From: SLFH01 sp050486265
GTDB lineage: Bacteria > Planctomycetota > Phycisphaerae > Phycisphaerales > UBA1924
Direction: 5' to 3'
Length of the DNA: 64,000 bases
NCBI GenBank assembly: GCA_050486265.1
Contig: JBJHCY010000002.1
Coordinates: forward strand, 310,001 to 374,000
Both the position numbers and the translations under genes were made by a program. Below, in pieces: positions 50,867 to 60,212 of this stretch; the stretch's first letter is position 1, and every line of letters begins with the position of its first letter. Below the pieces are notes generated by a model. It worked only from the letters and a program-made list of their open reading frames with translations. It did not search any database and was not told the DNA's origin.

Positions 50867-52381
50867 TCACCGCCATGTCTGCGGCAGGATCACATCATCG
50901 AACGCGGGATCCCTGCTCGAGCCCAGCACCATCGTCCCTCCGGGCGGCGCGACCCCGCCCCGATCCACACCCGACGGCCCCGGAACATACAGCACATACC
51001 CGAGATCCAATGCGGGATCGAGCCGGTACAGGAACTCTCCATCATTGTTCCATGTGTTGATCGGCAGCTCGTCGAGCACCGCCGGGACAAGGTCGTCCAG
51101 CGCCGGCGGCGGCGATCCGTGCTCGCCGCGGTAGATCTCGATCGCAAGAGCGATCCGCAGGGCGTTGTCGTAGGTCTCGTTCGCATCGGCGAAGCGGATG
51201 AACGGGCTGCCGACCCGGATCGACGGAAACGCCACGCCCGGCAACCCTGGGGCGGGCGGAACCGAAGCGGGCCGCGGGCCTCGCTCAATGCGAGAAGGCC
51301 AAAAGTACGCAACGCTCGCCTCGAAGTACTCCGGCAGTCGGTCGGCGATCTCCTCGAGCGTCGCGTGCCTGACGCCGAAGCCCGCCCGCGGCAGCACAAC
51401 ATCAAGCGTCTCGGGGCCGCCGACAGGACCGAAAAGTGAACGCAGCGAGGCCGTCAGACTAACACGGCCGTCACCGCCGTAAAGACCGATTCGCTCGCCG
51501 CGGGGAAAATGCTCGCCCTCCGAGGTGACCATCAACAACGGGCCGAGCGCGGCATCCCGGGCGTGGCGCACGCGGATCTCCGCCCAGCCGATACGACGCA
51601 TGCCGTTCAGCAACTCAGATGCAAGCGTTGGCGTCATCAGCCCGAGCTCGATGGTGTCGAATTGGATCCTGTACCATCTCGAGTACATCGAAAGCAAGCC
51701 CTGGCTGTGGTACGGCGCCAAGTCCCCGACAATGGCGACCGTTTCACGCATCGCAAGCATCGCCCGCGCCGCCGCAAGCTCGTCGCCCCGTTCGATCGCG
51801 TCGATGTACGCGGCGTGCAGCAGCGTCGCGCTCGCTCCCGCGAGCAACCCCTCGGGGCTGCTTTGCCTGGAAGCGGCCGGATACGCCCCGCGGAAACGGT
51901 CGACGCCCAGCAACGCCTCCAGCACACCCTCCTCCACGGCCATCTGCAGCGCCGCGGCAGTCTCGGCCCGATCACGCAGAACCTCCGCGTCGTTGACCAA
52001 ACCCTGCAGACGACGCAGCGCGTCGACATCCCATTCCGGTCGGATCGACCTTTGCACGGCGCCCGGTACAAACGGCGACGCGATATCGGCCGCACGCACA
52101 GTCAACGCCCTGAACTCGGTAAACAGCCTCGCCGCCTCGGTCTCGCCGATCGTGCGTGCGTCGAAGATCTGGCGTCGATGCGCATCGGCATACGCCTGCT
52201 GAACAGCCCGATGCCCTCCCCCCGCCGGCCCGCGGGCGGCCTGCGCCATCAGCAACATTGCGATCGTCACGCCGATCAGCCCGACAACAAACACGCCCGA
52301 AGCGACGGCAAGAAACCGCACCACGCCCCAGCGAGTCCGTTTCCGCTCCCCGGCTTCTCGCTCATCCCGCTTCTTACCCAT
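50867..52381 (-). CDS. Anchored pseudopilin-like tandem-family protein, copy 5
   Basis: This member (504 aa) has a charged tail and the helix VVRFLAVASGVFVVGLIGVT, then MAQAARGPAGGGHRAVQQA. Middle blocks: AVEEGVLEALLGVDRFRGA, FDTIELGLMTPTLASELLNG and VRHATLEEIADRLPEYFEAS. The C-terminal module has LAIEIYRGEHGSPPPALDDL, VPAVLDELPINTWNNDGEF, GYVLYVPGPSGVDRGGV and a DVILPQTWR end. The ATG shares its A with the stop of the DUF885 gene (TGATG), so the metallopeptidase and this protein are translationally coupled. Confidence 0.78.
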   Translation of the reverse strand: MGKKRDEREAGERKRTRWGVVRFLAVASGVFVVGLIGVTIAMLLMAQAARGPAGGGHRAVQQAYADAHRRQIFDARTIGETEAARLFTEFRALTVRAADIASPFVPGAVQRSIRPEWDVDALRRLQGLVNDAEVLRDRAETAAALQMAVEEGVLEALLGVDRFRGAYPAASRQSSPEGLLAGASATLLHAAYIDAIERGDELAAARAMLAMRETVAIVGDLAPYHSQGLLSMYSRWYRIQFDTIELGLMTPTLASELLNGMRRIGWAEIRVRHARDAALGPLLMVTSEGEHFPRGERIGLYGGDGRVSLTASLRSLFGPVGGPETLDVVLPRAGFGVRHATLEEIADRLPEYFEASVAYFWPSRIERGPRPASVPPAPGLPGVAFPSIRVGSPFIRFADANETYDNALRIALAIEIYRGEHGSPPPALDDLVPAVLDELPINTWNNDGEFLYRLDPALDLGYVLYVPGPSGVDRGGVAPPGGTMVLGSSRDPAFDDVILPQTWR

Positions 52382-54210
52382 CAACGACCTCCAAGCGCCT
52401 CATCCCACCGCCACGCCGCATCCCAGTCCCGCCCGATGGCTTCGGGCGAATCCGCCAGCATCCCCGCGCGGATCAGCGCCACAGGGATCGAGCCGTAGGT
52501 CAGGATCTCGTCGTGGAACGCTCGATCGCTCATCCGCCCCGCGCCCACGACTTCCTCATGCAGCGCACGGAACTGCAGCCCGCCGATCATGTACGCGACC
52601 TGATACAACGGCGAGTACGCCTCGCCGATGTACCGGCGCACCTCGCCCGTGGCGCTCAGCCGCTCGTGCCCGACCTCGTCGACCAGAAATTCCACCATCT
52701 CCTCGGCCGTCATCTCGCCCATGTGGAATCGCAGGCTCACGATGATCCGTGCGCACCGGTGCTTGCCCCAGAACAGGATCCCGATCCGGTCCTCGGGCGA
52801 CTGGGCCCAACCCCGGTCCCAGAACACCATCTCCCAGTACAACGCCCACCCCTCCACCAAAAACGGCGTGCTGAACAGCCGCCGGTGCGGGTTGTAGCGC
52901 GCCGCCATAAACCGCTGCAGATGATGCCCGGGCACGAGCTCGTGCGGCACCACATTCCTCGTAAAGTGCCGGTTGTTGCCCCGCAGCGTCGCGAGCTTGT
53001 CGTCGTGGCCCATCTCGCCGCTCGGGTACGCCACGCCCATGTGCAGCCCGCCGTAGTACGCAAACGGGAACAGCCGCTGCCGCTCGCCCGGGATCATCTC
53101 CGTCCGCCAGAGTTCCTCGACCAGAGGCGGGATCGACACCATGTCGCCCGCTCTGAGAAACTCGATCGCCTCACGCGCCGTCTCGGCCACGAACACATCC
53201 TGCCGCCCCGGCTCGACAGACCGCGTCTTCACCTCGTCCATCGCAGCCCGCCAGTCGTCCCCGAAGCCCATCTCTCTCGCCGCCTCGATCATCGCCTGCC
53301 GGTGCCACGCCAGCTCCCGCTCGGCGATCTCGATCAGTTCCTCCGGCGAGTAATCGATGAGCTCCGTCCGAAGATCGGCCAGGATCGCCCGCCGCCCGAT
53401 CGGGTCGCCCACCAGCGGGTCGTCGTCCTCCCCCTTCTGCTGCGCGATGTCCCGGCGCAGCAGCCGCTCGTACTCGCCGAGTTCCTTCTCCGCCGCCGCC
53501 AGCGTCGGCGAGACCCACCACGCAAACCCCGGCGTATGGTCGATCCCCCCACGCACCGTCCGATGCAGCGTTCTGCGCAGCGACGCGACCGCGCCCGCCG
53601 CACGCAGCGCCGCGGCCGGGCTCACATGCAGCGAATCGCTCTCGGGGTCGGGCGGCTCCGGAGACTCGCCCCGACGCTTCACCCGCCCCCGCACGCCCCT
53701 CGCCTCCTCGGCGATCTGCGTGATGATCCCCGCGATCTCCTGCGCATCGACCTCGGGCGTCCCCCAGCGAGCGATCTCCATCGCGTTGATCGCCCCGCGG
53801 AACGGCAGCAACTCTTCCATCTCCGCCAGTCTCGCCCGTTCGAGCTCCACAGCGTTCCGCCTCGCCCGCAGATGGTTTGCAAGCAGCAGCCAGTCGATCC
53901 GCCCCTGCACATCCAGCGCGTCGAAATCGATCCCCGCCAACTCCGCCTCCCACCGGTCGTACAGACGCTCCAGCCGTGACCACCGCTCCTCGGACCAACC
54001 CACGCCGTAGAAAGAGCCGACATCCCGCTCATCGCGCCAGTACCGCTCGACCACCAGCGGCATCGACGCCCCATCGGCCCCGATGTCCCTCGACCGGGTC
54101 TCTTCCGCCGACCCGCCGGACGCAGCCGCGCAGGCCCCGCCGCCGATCCCGAGCCCCGGACCAATCACCAGACCGATCACCACAAGCACGCCGACACGCC
54201 GCAGCCGCAT
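52381..54210 (-). CDS. DUF885 zinc-metallopeptidase-like lipoprotein
   Basis: The product (609 aa) is a DUF885 protein, a large helical family related to zinc carboxypeptidase-like enzymes. The catalytic motif is VVPHELVPGHHLQRF (an HExxPGHH arrangement), and the distal metal ligand is in LVEGWALYWEMV. The N-terminal hydrophobic leader ends GGGACAAAS, a possible lipobox, so it is probably anchored outside the cytoplasm. It is embedded in the run of eight paralogues: 56 nt after copy 4 and overlapping copy 5 by one base (TGATG). It could process or degrade peptides linked to those proteins; that link is inference from context. Confidence 0.88.
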   Translation of the reverse strand: MRLRRVGVLVVIGLVIGPGLGIGGGACAAASGGSAEETRSRDIGADGASMPLVVERYWRDERDVGSFYGVGWSEERWSRLERLYDRWEAELAGIDFDALDVQGRIDWLLLANHLRARRNAVELERARLAEMEELLPFRGAINAMEIARWGTPEVDAQEIAGIITQIAEEARGVRGRVKRRGESPEPPDPESDSLHVSPAAALRAAGAVASLRRTLHRTVRGGIDHTPGFAWWVSPTLAAAEKELGEYERLLRRDIAQQKGEDDDPLVGDPIGRRAILADLRTELIDYSPEELIEIAERELAWHRQAMIEAAREMGFGDDWRAAMDEVKTRSVEPGRQDVFVAETAREAIEFLRAGDMVSIPPLVEELWRTEMIPGERQRLFPFAYYGGLHMGVAYPSGEMGHDDKLATLRGNNRHFTRNVVPHELVPGHHLQRFMAARYNPHRRLFSTPFLVEGWALYWEMVFWDRGWAQSPEDRIGILFWGKHRCARIIVSLRFHMGEMTAEEMVEFLVDEVGHERLSATGEVRRYIGEAYSPLYQVAYMIGGLQFRALHEEVVGAGRMSDRAFHDEILTYGSIPVALIRAGMLADSPEAIGRDWDAAWRWDEALGGR

Positions 54211-54266
54211 AGAAAGCCTCCTTCAAGGCCGCGAGTGTACAGGCAGCGCCGCCGGCGTGTGCCCCC

Positions 54267-55802
54267 CTACCGCGCCTCCCGCGGCACGATCACATAGTCC
54301 CAGCCGTGGTGAGGCGTCGTCGGAAGGTGATGCTGGTCCGGAGAACGCCTGCCCCCGTGGTCGACCCCGTCGGTGTCCGGCGAGTACAGCACATAGCCGT
54401 AGGGCGAGTCCTCGTCAGCCCGGTACCGAAACCGCCCGTCGGGCGCGAACGCGTTCAGCGGCAGCTCCGCGAGCACACCCGGAACCAGATCATCGAGCGA
54501 CCCCGGCACACCGCCGTGCTCGCCCCGATACACCTCGATCGCAAGCACGATCTTCATGGCGTTGTCGAAGAACTCGGTTGAATCTGAGAACTCGGGGCTC
54601 ATCAAGCCAAATCTACCGAACATCGCGATCACAGGGCCGGGATACAGGATGTCAGATGCCTTATCCGGCTCGATGTCCGCCAACTCCCTGTCGCGCTCAT
54701 GCCGCGGCCGCTCCAGCACATCCGCCGCCTGCTCCGCGAACGACCAAAGCATCGCAGCGACCCCATCGGCTGCGGCGTGGCGCGACCACGGCGCCGCTCT
54801 CGGATAGGTCACGACATGCGTGCTGAGCCGGGTGTCGTACATATCGCTTAGATTTTCAAACTGCACCTCGACCGGCCCCGCGAGCGACCGCCTGGCGATC
54901 TCCCGCAAGAGCCTCCCGTCGGCTTCGTAGATCCGTTGGATCGCTACGCCGTTCAACTCTCTCTGCAGAATCAAACCCTCGATCAGGCCCATTGCGGCCT
55001 GAAAAGCGTTCCGCCTCCGCCATACGCCCCACTCGACTTCGGTGGAATGCTTCAACATCGTCTCCGCGAGCGTCGGAGTCATCAGCCCGAGCTCGATCGA
55101 GTCGAGCACATAGTCGTTCCAAAACCTCAGCCACATGACGCTCTGGACAAAGCCCAGTGTGTCACCGTGCGCTCCCATCGCGAGCGGAAGCCTTCGGGAC
55201 GCGATGATCGCCGAGGCGGCCCGCGCCTCATCCCCGTCGTCCAGCGCATCGACGAACTCAAGCAGCAACAACGGCGGACCAACCCGCTGGGGTCGTCCCT
55301 CGTGATCCTCCATCGCAACGATCGCGCCCTCGTACGACGCATAATCCAGAAGCTCCTCGAGCAGCCCGTCCTCCCTGGCAAACCGCAACGCGGCGGCGTT
55401 CACCTTCGCGTCCCTCTCAAGGCGTTCGATCCGCTCGGGGTCGGTGTCGTCGTACCGGGCCAGCCCAAGCGATCGCTCAGGCCCCCAGTTCGGCATCAAC
55501 GAAGAACGAGGCAGATAGTCCGGCACAACCTCCGCCAGCCTCGGGTCATACCCGTCGACCAGCAGCTGCGCCCGCTGCAGCACACTCGTCAACACCTCCG
55601 ACCGCCGCTCCGCCTCCGCCCGCGACAAGGGCGAAGCCTCGCGCATCATCTCCAGCATCCGCCCGCGGTGATCCAGATACACCGCAAGCCCGTCTTTCTC
55701 GGGGCTGCCGCGCACCGCCTCGACCGACCACACGAACAACGCAAACAGCAACCCGAGCACCACCGCAACCACGACACCGATCTTCAACACCAGCTTCTTC
55801 AC
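54267..55802 (-). CDS. Anchored pseudopilin-like tandem-family protein, copy 4
   Basis: This member (511 aa) has the anchor LKIGVVVAVVLGLLFALFVW and the post-anchor motif SVEAVRGSPEKDGLAVYLD. Middle blocks are AREDGLLEELLDYASYEGA, LDSIELGLMTPTLAETMLKH and WSRHAAADGVAAMLWSFAEQ. The C-terminal module is well kept: LAIEVYRGEHGGVPGSLDDL, VPGVLAELPLNAFAPDGRF, GYVLYSPDTDGVDHGGR and DYVIVPREAR. Its ATG overlaps the stop of copy 3 as ATGA. After its stop come 56 nt before the DUF885 gene. Confidence 0.8.
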   Translation of the reverse strand: MKKLVLKIGVVVAVVLGLLFALFVWSVEAVRGSPEKDGLAVYLDHRGRMLEMMREASPLSRAEAERRSEVLTSVLQRAQLLVDGYDPRLAEVVPDYLPRSSLMPNWGPERSLGLARYDDTDPERIERLERDAKVNAAALRFAREDGLLEELLDYASYEGAIVAMEDHEGRPQRVGPPLLLLEFVDALDDGDEARAASAIIASRRLPLAMGAHGDTLGFVQSVMWLRFWNDYVLDSIELGLMTPTLAETMLKHSTEVEWGVWRRRNAFQAAMGLIEGLILQRELNGVAIQRIYEADGRLLREIARRSLAGPVEVQFENLSDMYDTRLSTHVVTYPRAAPWSRHAAADGVAAMLWSFAEQAADVLERPRHERDRELADIEPDKASDILYPGPVIAMFGRFGLMSPEFSDSTEFFDNAMKIVLAIEVYRGEHGGVPGSLDDLVPGVLAELPLNAFAPDGRFRYRADEDSPYGYVLYSPDTDGVDHGGRRSPDQHHLPTTPHHGWDYVIVPREAR

Positions 55803-56905
55803 GGCGCCCTCCGCTCCCGCGGCACAATCAGATAATCCGCCGACATCGACCGAAAGCGGCTCGGCCCGAACGACTGCCCGGGATGCCGCACACCCCCGTG
55901 ATCGATCCCCGACGGCCCGGGCGTGTACAGCACATACCCGAACGAAGACTCCGAATCCCGCCTGTACAGGAATCTTCGGTTTTCCTCGTAAGGGTTTTCA
56001 GGCAGCGCCGCCAGCACGCCCGGCACGAGATCGTCCAGCGACTCGGGCAACTTCCCGTGCTCACCCTCGAACACACGGATCGCAAGCACGAGCCGCATCG
56101 CCCCGTCGTAGAACTCGGCGTCTGTAGCCAGGTCGAGCGGCCTGTGCGTGATCTCCGGATCGCGCTCCGCAGCCAAGCGAAACTGATCGATATCCGTCGT
56201 CCCGCCCTCTGCCACATCAGCGAGCAGCGCTCCGGCCGCCGACGCCGAAAGCAGCCCGAGCTCGACCGCGTCGAACACGAAACGCACACGGATAAACAAC
56301 ACCGCGTGACCGGAGAGCACCCCGTACCCGTCAAGCGATCCGACGAGCGTCCCCGCGAATCGCTCCATCGCGATCGCGGCACGAACCACCTCTTCATCGT
56401 TCCCATCCCGCACGGCCTCAGCAAACGCAAGCATGAGCAGCGTGTGCGCGTTGCGGGTCCACGCCAACTGCGGATCCAGCCGGCGCACCACGGCGTCCGG
56501 CGGCGGCAGCCCCCCATCGTACAACGCCGTGTCCAGCAACCGATCGAGCAACCCGCGTTCACGCGCAAGCCGCAGCGCACGATCGTTGAGCAGCGTGTAA
56601 TGCTCCAGCTCCTCGCGGCTCATGTCCGCGTTAAAATCCAGCCCCAACGCCTCATCCGTCCGCCAACGCGCCCACAGCGAGCCCAGCGGCTCGTACGAAG
56701 GATCCGCCGCGATCAACTGCGCCTCCGCGTCGGCTGCAACCGCGTCGCTCTCCTCGATCAACTCGACCAGACGCGTCCACCGCTCGACCGCCGCACGATC
56801 CGCCTCCGGACGCAGCGGCTCAAGCTCCTCCTCGCCGCTCCCGCACCCCCCAAGCCAGACCGACACAACAAGAGCACACACCAGCACCAACCCCGCACGC
56901 ATCAT
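55799..56905 (-). CDS. Pseudopilin-like tandem-family protein, copy 3 (short lipoprotein form)
   Basis: This member (368 aa) is the shortest copy and is anchored differently: MMRAGLVLVCALVVSVWLGGC is a lipoprotein signal with LGGC lipobox instead of a membrane helix. It keeps ARERGLLDRLLDTALYDGG and FDAVELGLLSASAAGALLAD, but the central RHAT block and about 100 surrounding residues are missing. The C-terminal module is strong: LAIRVFEGEHGKLPESLDDL, VPGVLAALPENPYEENRRF, GYVLYTPGPSGIDHGGV and DYLIVPRERR. It overlaps copy 2 (ATGA) and copy 4 (ATGA). Confidence 0.8.
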   Translation of the reverse strand: MMRAGLVLVCALVVSVWLGGCGSGEEELEPLRPEADRAAVERWTRLVELIEESDAVAADAEAQLIAADPSYEPLGSLWARWRTDEALGLDFNADMSREELEHYTLLNDRALRLARERGLLDRLLDTALYDGGLPPPDAVVRRLDPQLAWTRNAHTLLMLAFAEAVRDGNDEEVVRAAIAMERFAGTLVGSLDGYGVLSGHAVLFIRVRFVFDAVELGLLSASAAGALLADVAEGGTTDIDQFRLAAERDPEITHRPLDLATDAEFYDGAMRLVLAIRVFEGEHGKLPESLDDLVPGVLAALPENPYEENRRFLYRRDSESSFGYVLYTPGPSGIDHGGVRHPGQSFGPSRFRSMSADYLIVPRERRAP

Positions 56906-58359
56906 CGCTCCGCCTCCATCCGCCGCCGCGGCAGCACAACGCAATCCACCGCGCCATTCCACTTCAAGTTGAAGTGCGACGGCACATCCAGACACACATC
57001 CAGCTGCACGCCACCGTTGTCCTCCCCGTTCAGCCCCACCCCGTACAGCACATAGCCCAGATGCGACGCATCCGTCACCCGGTACCGGTACCGACCGTCC
57101 TCAGCCCACGGATCCCGCGGCAACCCCTCCAGCACCCCCGGCACAAGATCATCAAGCCGCTCGGGCAATCGGCCATGCCGATGCCGATACACCTCGACGG
57201 CCAACGCCAGCCGAGCGGCGCCGACCGCGAACTCCGCATCGTCGGTAGCACCGAATACGCGGTCCACCAAGCTGGCTCTGAAAACAAGCCCCTCCGGCAG
57301 GCGTACACCCGCCTCTGCGACCAGCGGCCGCTCGAAAGATTGAAGATCTCGCTTCGTACGCGGCTTGGCCGCTTCCCCGCTGAGCGCCGCAGCCCATTCC
57401 TGAATCGCGATGATGGTTTCCGCGGCCGTCGCGTAGCGTTCTCCCGCATCCAGTGCGGGCAGCGTTATCACAACTCCGGCAACAACCATTCGTAGCTCTT
57501 CGGGCGCTCGCGACGCGATCTCGGGCCGCACATCCCCATCTTCGCCGAACCAGCCGACGGTCTTCTGCACCGCTTCCATCACTTCCACCTGACCAACCAA
57601 GGCGTCCCGCCGCATCACCGCAAAGTTCGGCTCAACATCGAACACCCGCAAGAGCGCCTCGGCCGCCTCGCCGTCCAATGTCTCCCGTTCGATCGCCTCC
57701 CACACGAGCCGGGCGGCGTCAACAAATGCGCCGCATGAGGTCAAGTCGGACACGATGTCGGCGTACAGCGCGTAGTGTTCCGCAAGCTTCACCAGCGCGG
57801 CGTGCGCTCGCAGAGCCGCCGCGGTCTCGCCACGCTGGTAACGATCGATCGCCTCGGCCTGCAGCAGCGTCCGCAGTCTGCGCGCCCCCAAGGACATCAT
57901 CGGGAACCCTTCGCCCGCAGTCTCGCCCCGTCGCCTGTCGACAAGCAGCGACAAAGCCTCATCCACCCACCCCGCATCCGCGGCCTCCGCCATCACTCTC
58001 CGAGAGTGCCGCTCAAACGCCCGATGCCTGTCCTCGGTCCAGTCCGACGCAGTGCAACGCACCCCCGTTCCTCGCCACGCCCAGAGCGACTGCGGATCAA
58101 AGCCGACCGAACGATCCTTCGCATCATCGAGAAGTTCCATCTCCCTCGTAACGAACGCCCGCCCGAGCGCATCGATCGCCTGCGCCGTCCCAAGCAACCC
58201 CTCCCCCGCGTCGCTCCGGCGCCGCTCCTTCAAACCGTCAAGCACCGACCGCACATGCCCGAGCGATTCCTCAAGCGAAGCGTCCCGAGGCAGCCCACCA
58301 GCGCCAAACGCCACAGACACCGCCGCCAGACAACAGACCGACACCAGCACCCATCGCAT
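56902..58359 (-). CDS. Pseudopilin-like tandem-family protein, copy 2 (secreted form)
   Basis: This member (485 aa) has a cleavable-looking signal peptide (WVLVSVCCLAAVSVAFGAGG) and no other membrane helix, so it is probably secreted. The middle is strongly diverged from the other copies. The C-terminal module is clear: LAVEVYRHRHGRLPERLDDL, VPGVLEGLPRDPWAEDGRY, GYVLYGVGLNGEDNGGV and DCVVLPRRR. An insertion (LDVCLDVPSHFNLKWNG) lies just before the last strand. ATG 58371 would add four residues. It overlaps copy 3 by 4 nt. Confidence 0.78.
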   Translation of the reverse strand: MRWVLVSVCCLAAVSVAFGAGGLPRDASLEESLGHVRSVLDGLKERRRSDAGEGLLGTAQAIDALGRAFVTREMELLDDAKDRSVGFDPQSLWAWRGTGVRCTASDWTEDRHRAFERHSRRVMAEAADAGWVDEALSLLVDRRRGETAGEGFPMMSLGARRLRTLLQAEAIDRYQRGETAAALRAHAALVKLAEHYALYADIVSDLTSCGAFVDAARLVWEAIERETLDGEAAEALLRVFDVEPNFAVMRRDALVGQVEVMEAVQKTVGWFGEDGDVRPEIASRAPEELRMVVAGVVITLPALDAGERYATAAETIIAIQEWAAALSGEAAKPRTKRDLQSFERPLVAEAGVRLPEGLVFRASLVDRVFGATDDAEFAVGAARLALAVEVYRHRHGRLPERLDDLVPGVLEGLPRDPWAEDGRYRYRVTDASHLGYVLYGVGLNGEDNGGVQLDVCLDVPSHFNLKWNGAVDCVVLPRRRMEAER

Positions 58360-58387
58360 ACAACACTCCATGTTCCAACCAAGACCG

Positions 58388-59923
58388 CTACCGCCGCGGC
58401 AGGATCACATAGTCAGATCCCGGCCGTGTGGGGATCGTCGAGCCGTACTCGTCCGGTTCGCTGCGCACACCGCCGTGATCCTCCCCGTCGTCCCCGACAG
58501 AATATAGGATGTACCCGACCCGCGACTCCCCGTCCGGCCTATACCTGAACCGCCCGTCCGGCGCGAACGGGTCTTCCGGAAGACGCTCAAGCACCCCCGG
58601 CGTCAGATCCTCAAGCCGCTCCGGCACACGCCCGTGCTCGCCACGGTACACCTCGATCGCAAGCGCGAGCTCCGCGGCGCCGAACTCCCGTTCACCGAGA
58701 TCCAACGCCCCAAAGTAGTTCTGTGAGGTTTCGGGCGCGACCGGGAGCACCGCCCCGTTGACACGCCGCGGGAACTCGATCCGGCTCAGGTCCCGCTCGC
58801 GCGTCGGCTCGGCGAACTCATCGAGGGCGGCCGCAATCCAATGCTCCATCGCAGAAACCAACTCGCCCGCATTGGCGTGGCGCAGCCCCCGCTCGCGCAA
58901 CGCGGGGAACCGGAACAAGTAATAGTCTTCATCCATAAGCAAGCTCTTCATCGCGATCGGAACGCGCAGCCGCCCGTCCGCCCGATAGTACTGGGAGAGG
59001 CTGTTGGGCCCAACGATGTACAGCATGTCGTAAAACCAATATGCGTGATCGCTCCGCATCGCTTCCCAGTCGGGTGTGCGTATGCGCGACAGCATCGACG
59101 CCGCGTGATCGGCGTCGATCTTGCCTCGATCCGCCGCCGTCAGCAGCACCGATGTTCCGGTGCGTTGCACAGAAAGCGCATTCAGGTTCTCGATCACAAC
59201 ACCCTGCGAGGCGCCGATCTCCGCGATGGCAAACACCGTCTCGATGATCTCGATCCCGCCCGCCGAATCGCCCCGCTCAAACCGGTCCACCGCCTCCGCC
59301 CCCAACACCCGCGCGCACGCTCGCATCGATTGGCCGAAATCCAGCCAGCCGGAATCGCCGAGCGGCCGCTCCGGGTCGATCACCTTCCGCACCGCCAGCC
59401 GGTAGCGCTCGATGTCGAGAATATCGTCGAGAAGCCCGGACTCCCTCGCAAGTCCGAGCCACTCCCGTGTCATCTTCCGCTCGTTGGTCCAGTTGTTGAC
59501 GTCGTCCATCGATCCCGGATCACGCTCTGAAAAATCCGCCCCCCAGAGCGACGACGCGGAGATCCCGTAGAAGTCGACCCCACGGTCGATCCACAGCTCC
59601 AGAACCTCCCGCGTCGATGCCTCGGCACGTTCGCCGACTTCCAGGAAGCGTTTCCGATGCGCCTCCCGATCCCCCTCCCCCTCGATCCAGCGCGACTCCA
59701 TGTGCGCCCTGAACGCCGCCTCGATCCGCTCGATCACCGCGTCCAAAGGCTCGCCCGGCTCACCGATCAACGCGAGCACATCGGCCGGGATCTGATCCGC
59801 AGGCATCTCCGGCGGCAACGCAAACGGCCCCGACGCCCCATCCCACACCGCCCCAGCCCCGACGCCAATAACAGCCAGCCCCGCCGCAGCCCCGACAACC
59901 ACCATCATCCGCTTTGCGCGCAT
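58388..59923 (-). CDS. Anchored pseudopilin-like tandem-family protein, copy 1 (first)
   Basis: This is the first gene of the run (511 aa). The start at 59923 (MRAKRMMVVVG) directly precedes the anchor VVVGAAAGLAVIGVGAGAVW; the upstream extension to 60046 looks non-coding. Middle blocks: ARESGLLDDILDIERYRLA and LRHANAGELVSAMEHWIAAA. The C-terminal module is the best match to the family consensus: LAIEVYRGEHGRVPERLEDL, TPGVLERLPEDPFAPDGRF, GYILYSVGDDGEDHGGV and DYVILPRR. A gap of 28 nt separates it from copy 2. It contains one of the two ACGT sites I found. Confidence 0.8.
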   Translation of the reverse strand: MRAKRMMVVVGAAAGLAVIGVGAGAVWDGASGPFALPPEMPADQIPADVLALIGEPGEPLDAVIERIEAAFRAHMESRWIEGEGDREAHRKRFLEVGERAEASTREVLELWIDRGVDFYGISASSLWGADFSERDPGSMDDVNNWTNERKMTREWLGLARESGLLDDILDIERYRLAVRKVIDPERPLGDSGWLDFGQSMRACARVLGAEAVDRFERGDSAGGIEIIETVFAIAEIGASQGVVIENLNALSVQRTGTSVLLTAADRGKIDADHAASMLSRIRTPDWEAMRSDHAYWFYDMLYIVGPNSLSQYYRADGRLRVPIAMKSLLMDEDYYLFRFPALRERGLRHANAGELVSAMEHWIAAALDEFAEPTRERDLSRIEFPRRVNGAVLPVAPETSQNYFGALDLGEREFGAAELALAIEVYRGEHGRVPERLEDLTPGVLERLPEDPFAPDGRFRYRPDGESRVGYILYSVGDDGEDHGGVRSEPDEYGSTIPTRPGSDYVILPRR

Positions 59924-60124
59924 CACAAGATCCCTTCCCGGCCCGCGGCCGCACCCAAGCGTATCAAAAGACCCCAACGCCAAACAAACGCCACAAGAAA
60001 CGGGGCGAACGCCCACAACAACCCGTCTGACGCCCCAACCCCCCAAAAGTTCCCGCCAAACCCAAGCGCAACAAAAAAACGCCCAGCCAATGCCAGGCGC
60101 TGACGCTCAACCCACTCCCCCCAC

Positions 60125-60212
60125 GCGTCTCTATCTCTCTCCGTCTCTTCTCCTATCCCGTCTCTCCTCCCCTTCCGTGCCTATGTGCCCCCGTGCCTTC
60201 GTGCCTCCCCCC
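60125..60212 (-). repeat. Purine-rich repeat following the TPR gene
   Basis: On the minus strand this is an A/G-rich tract (GAGACGGAGAGAGATAGAGA-type) joined to repeated GGCAC words spaced by AAG/GGG/ATA. It begins immediately after the stop of the TPR gene. The same arrangement recurs at 61218-61304. Confidence 0.75.
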
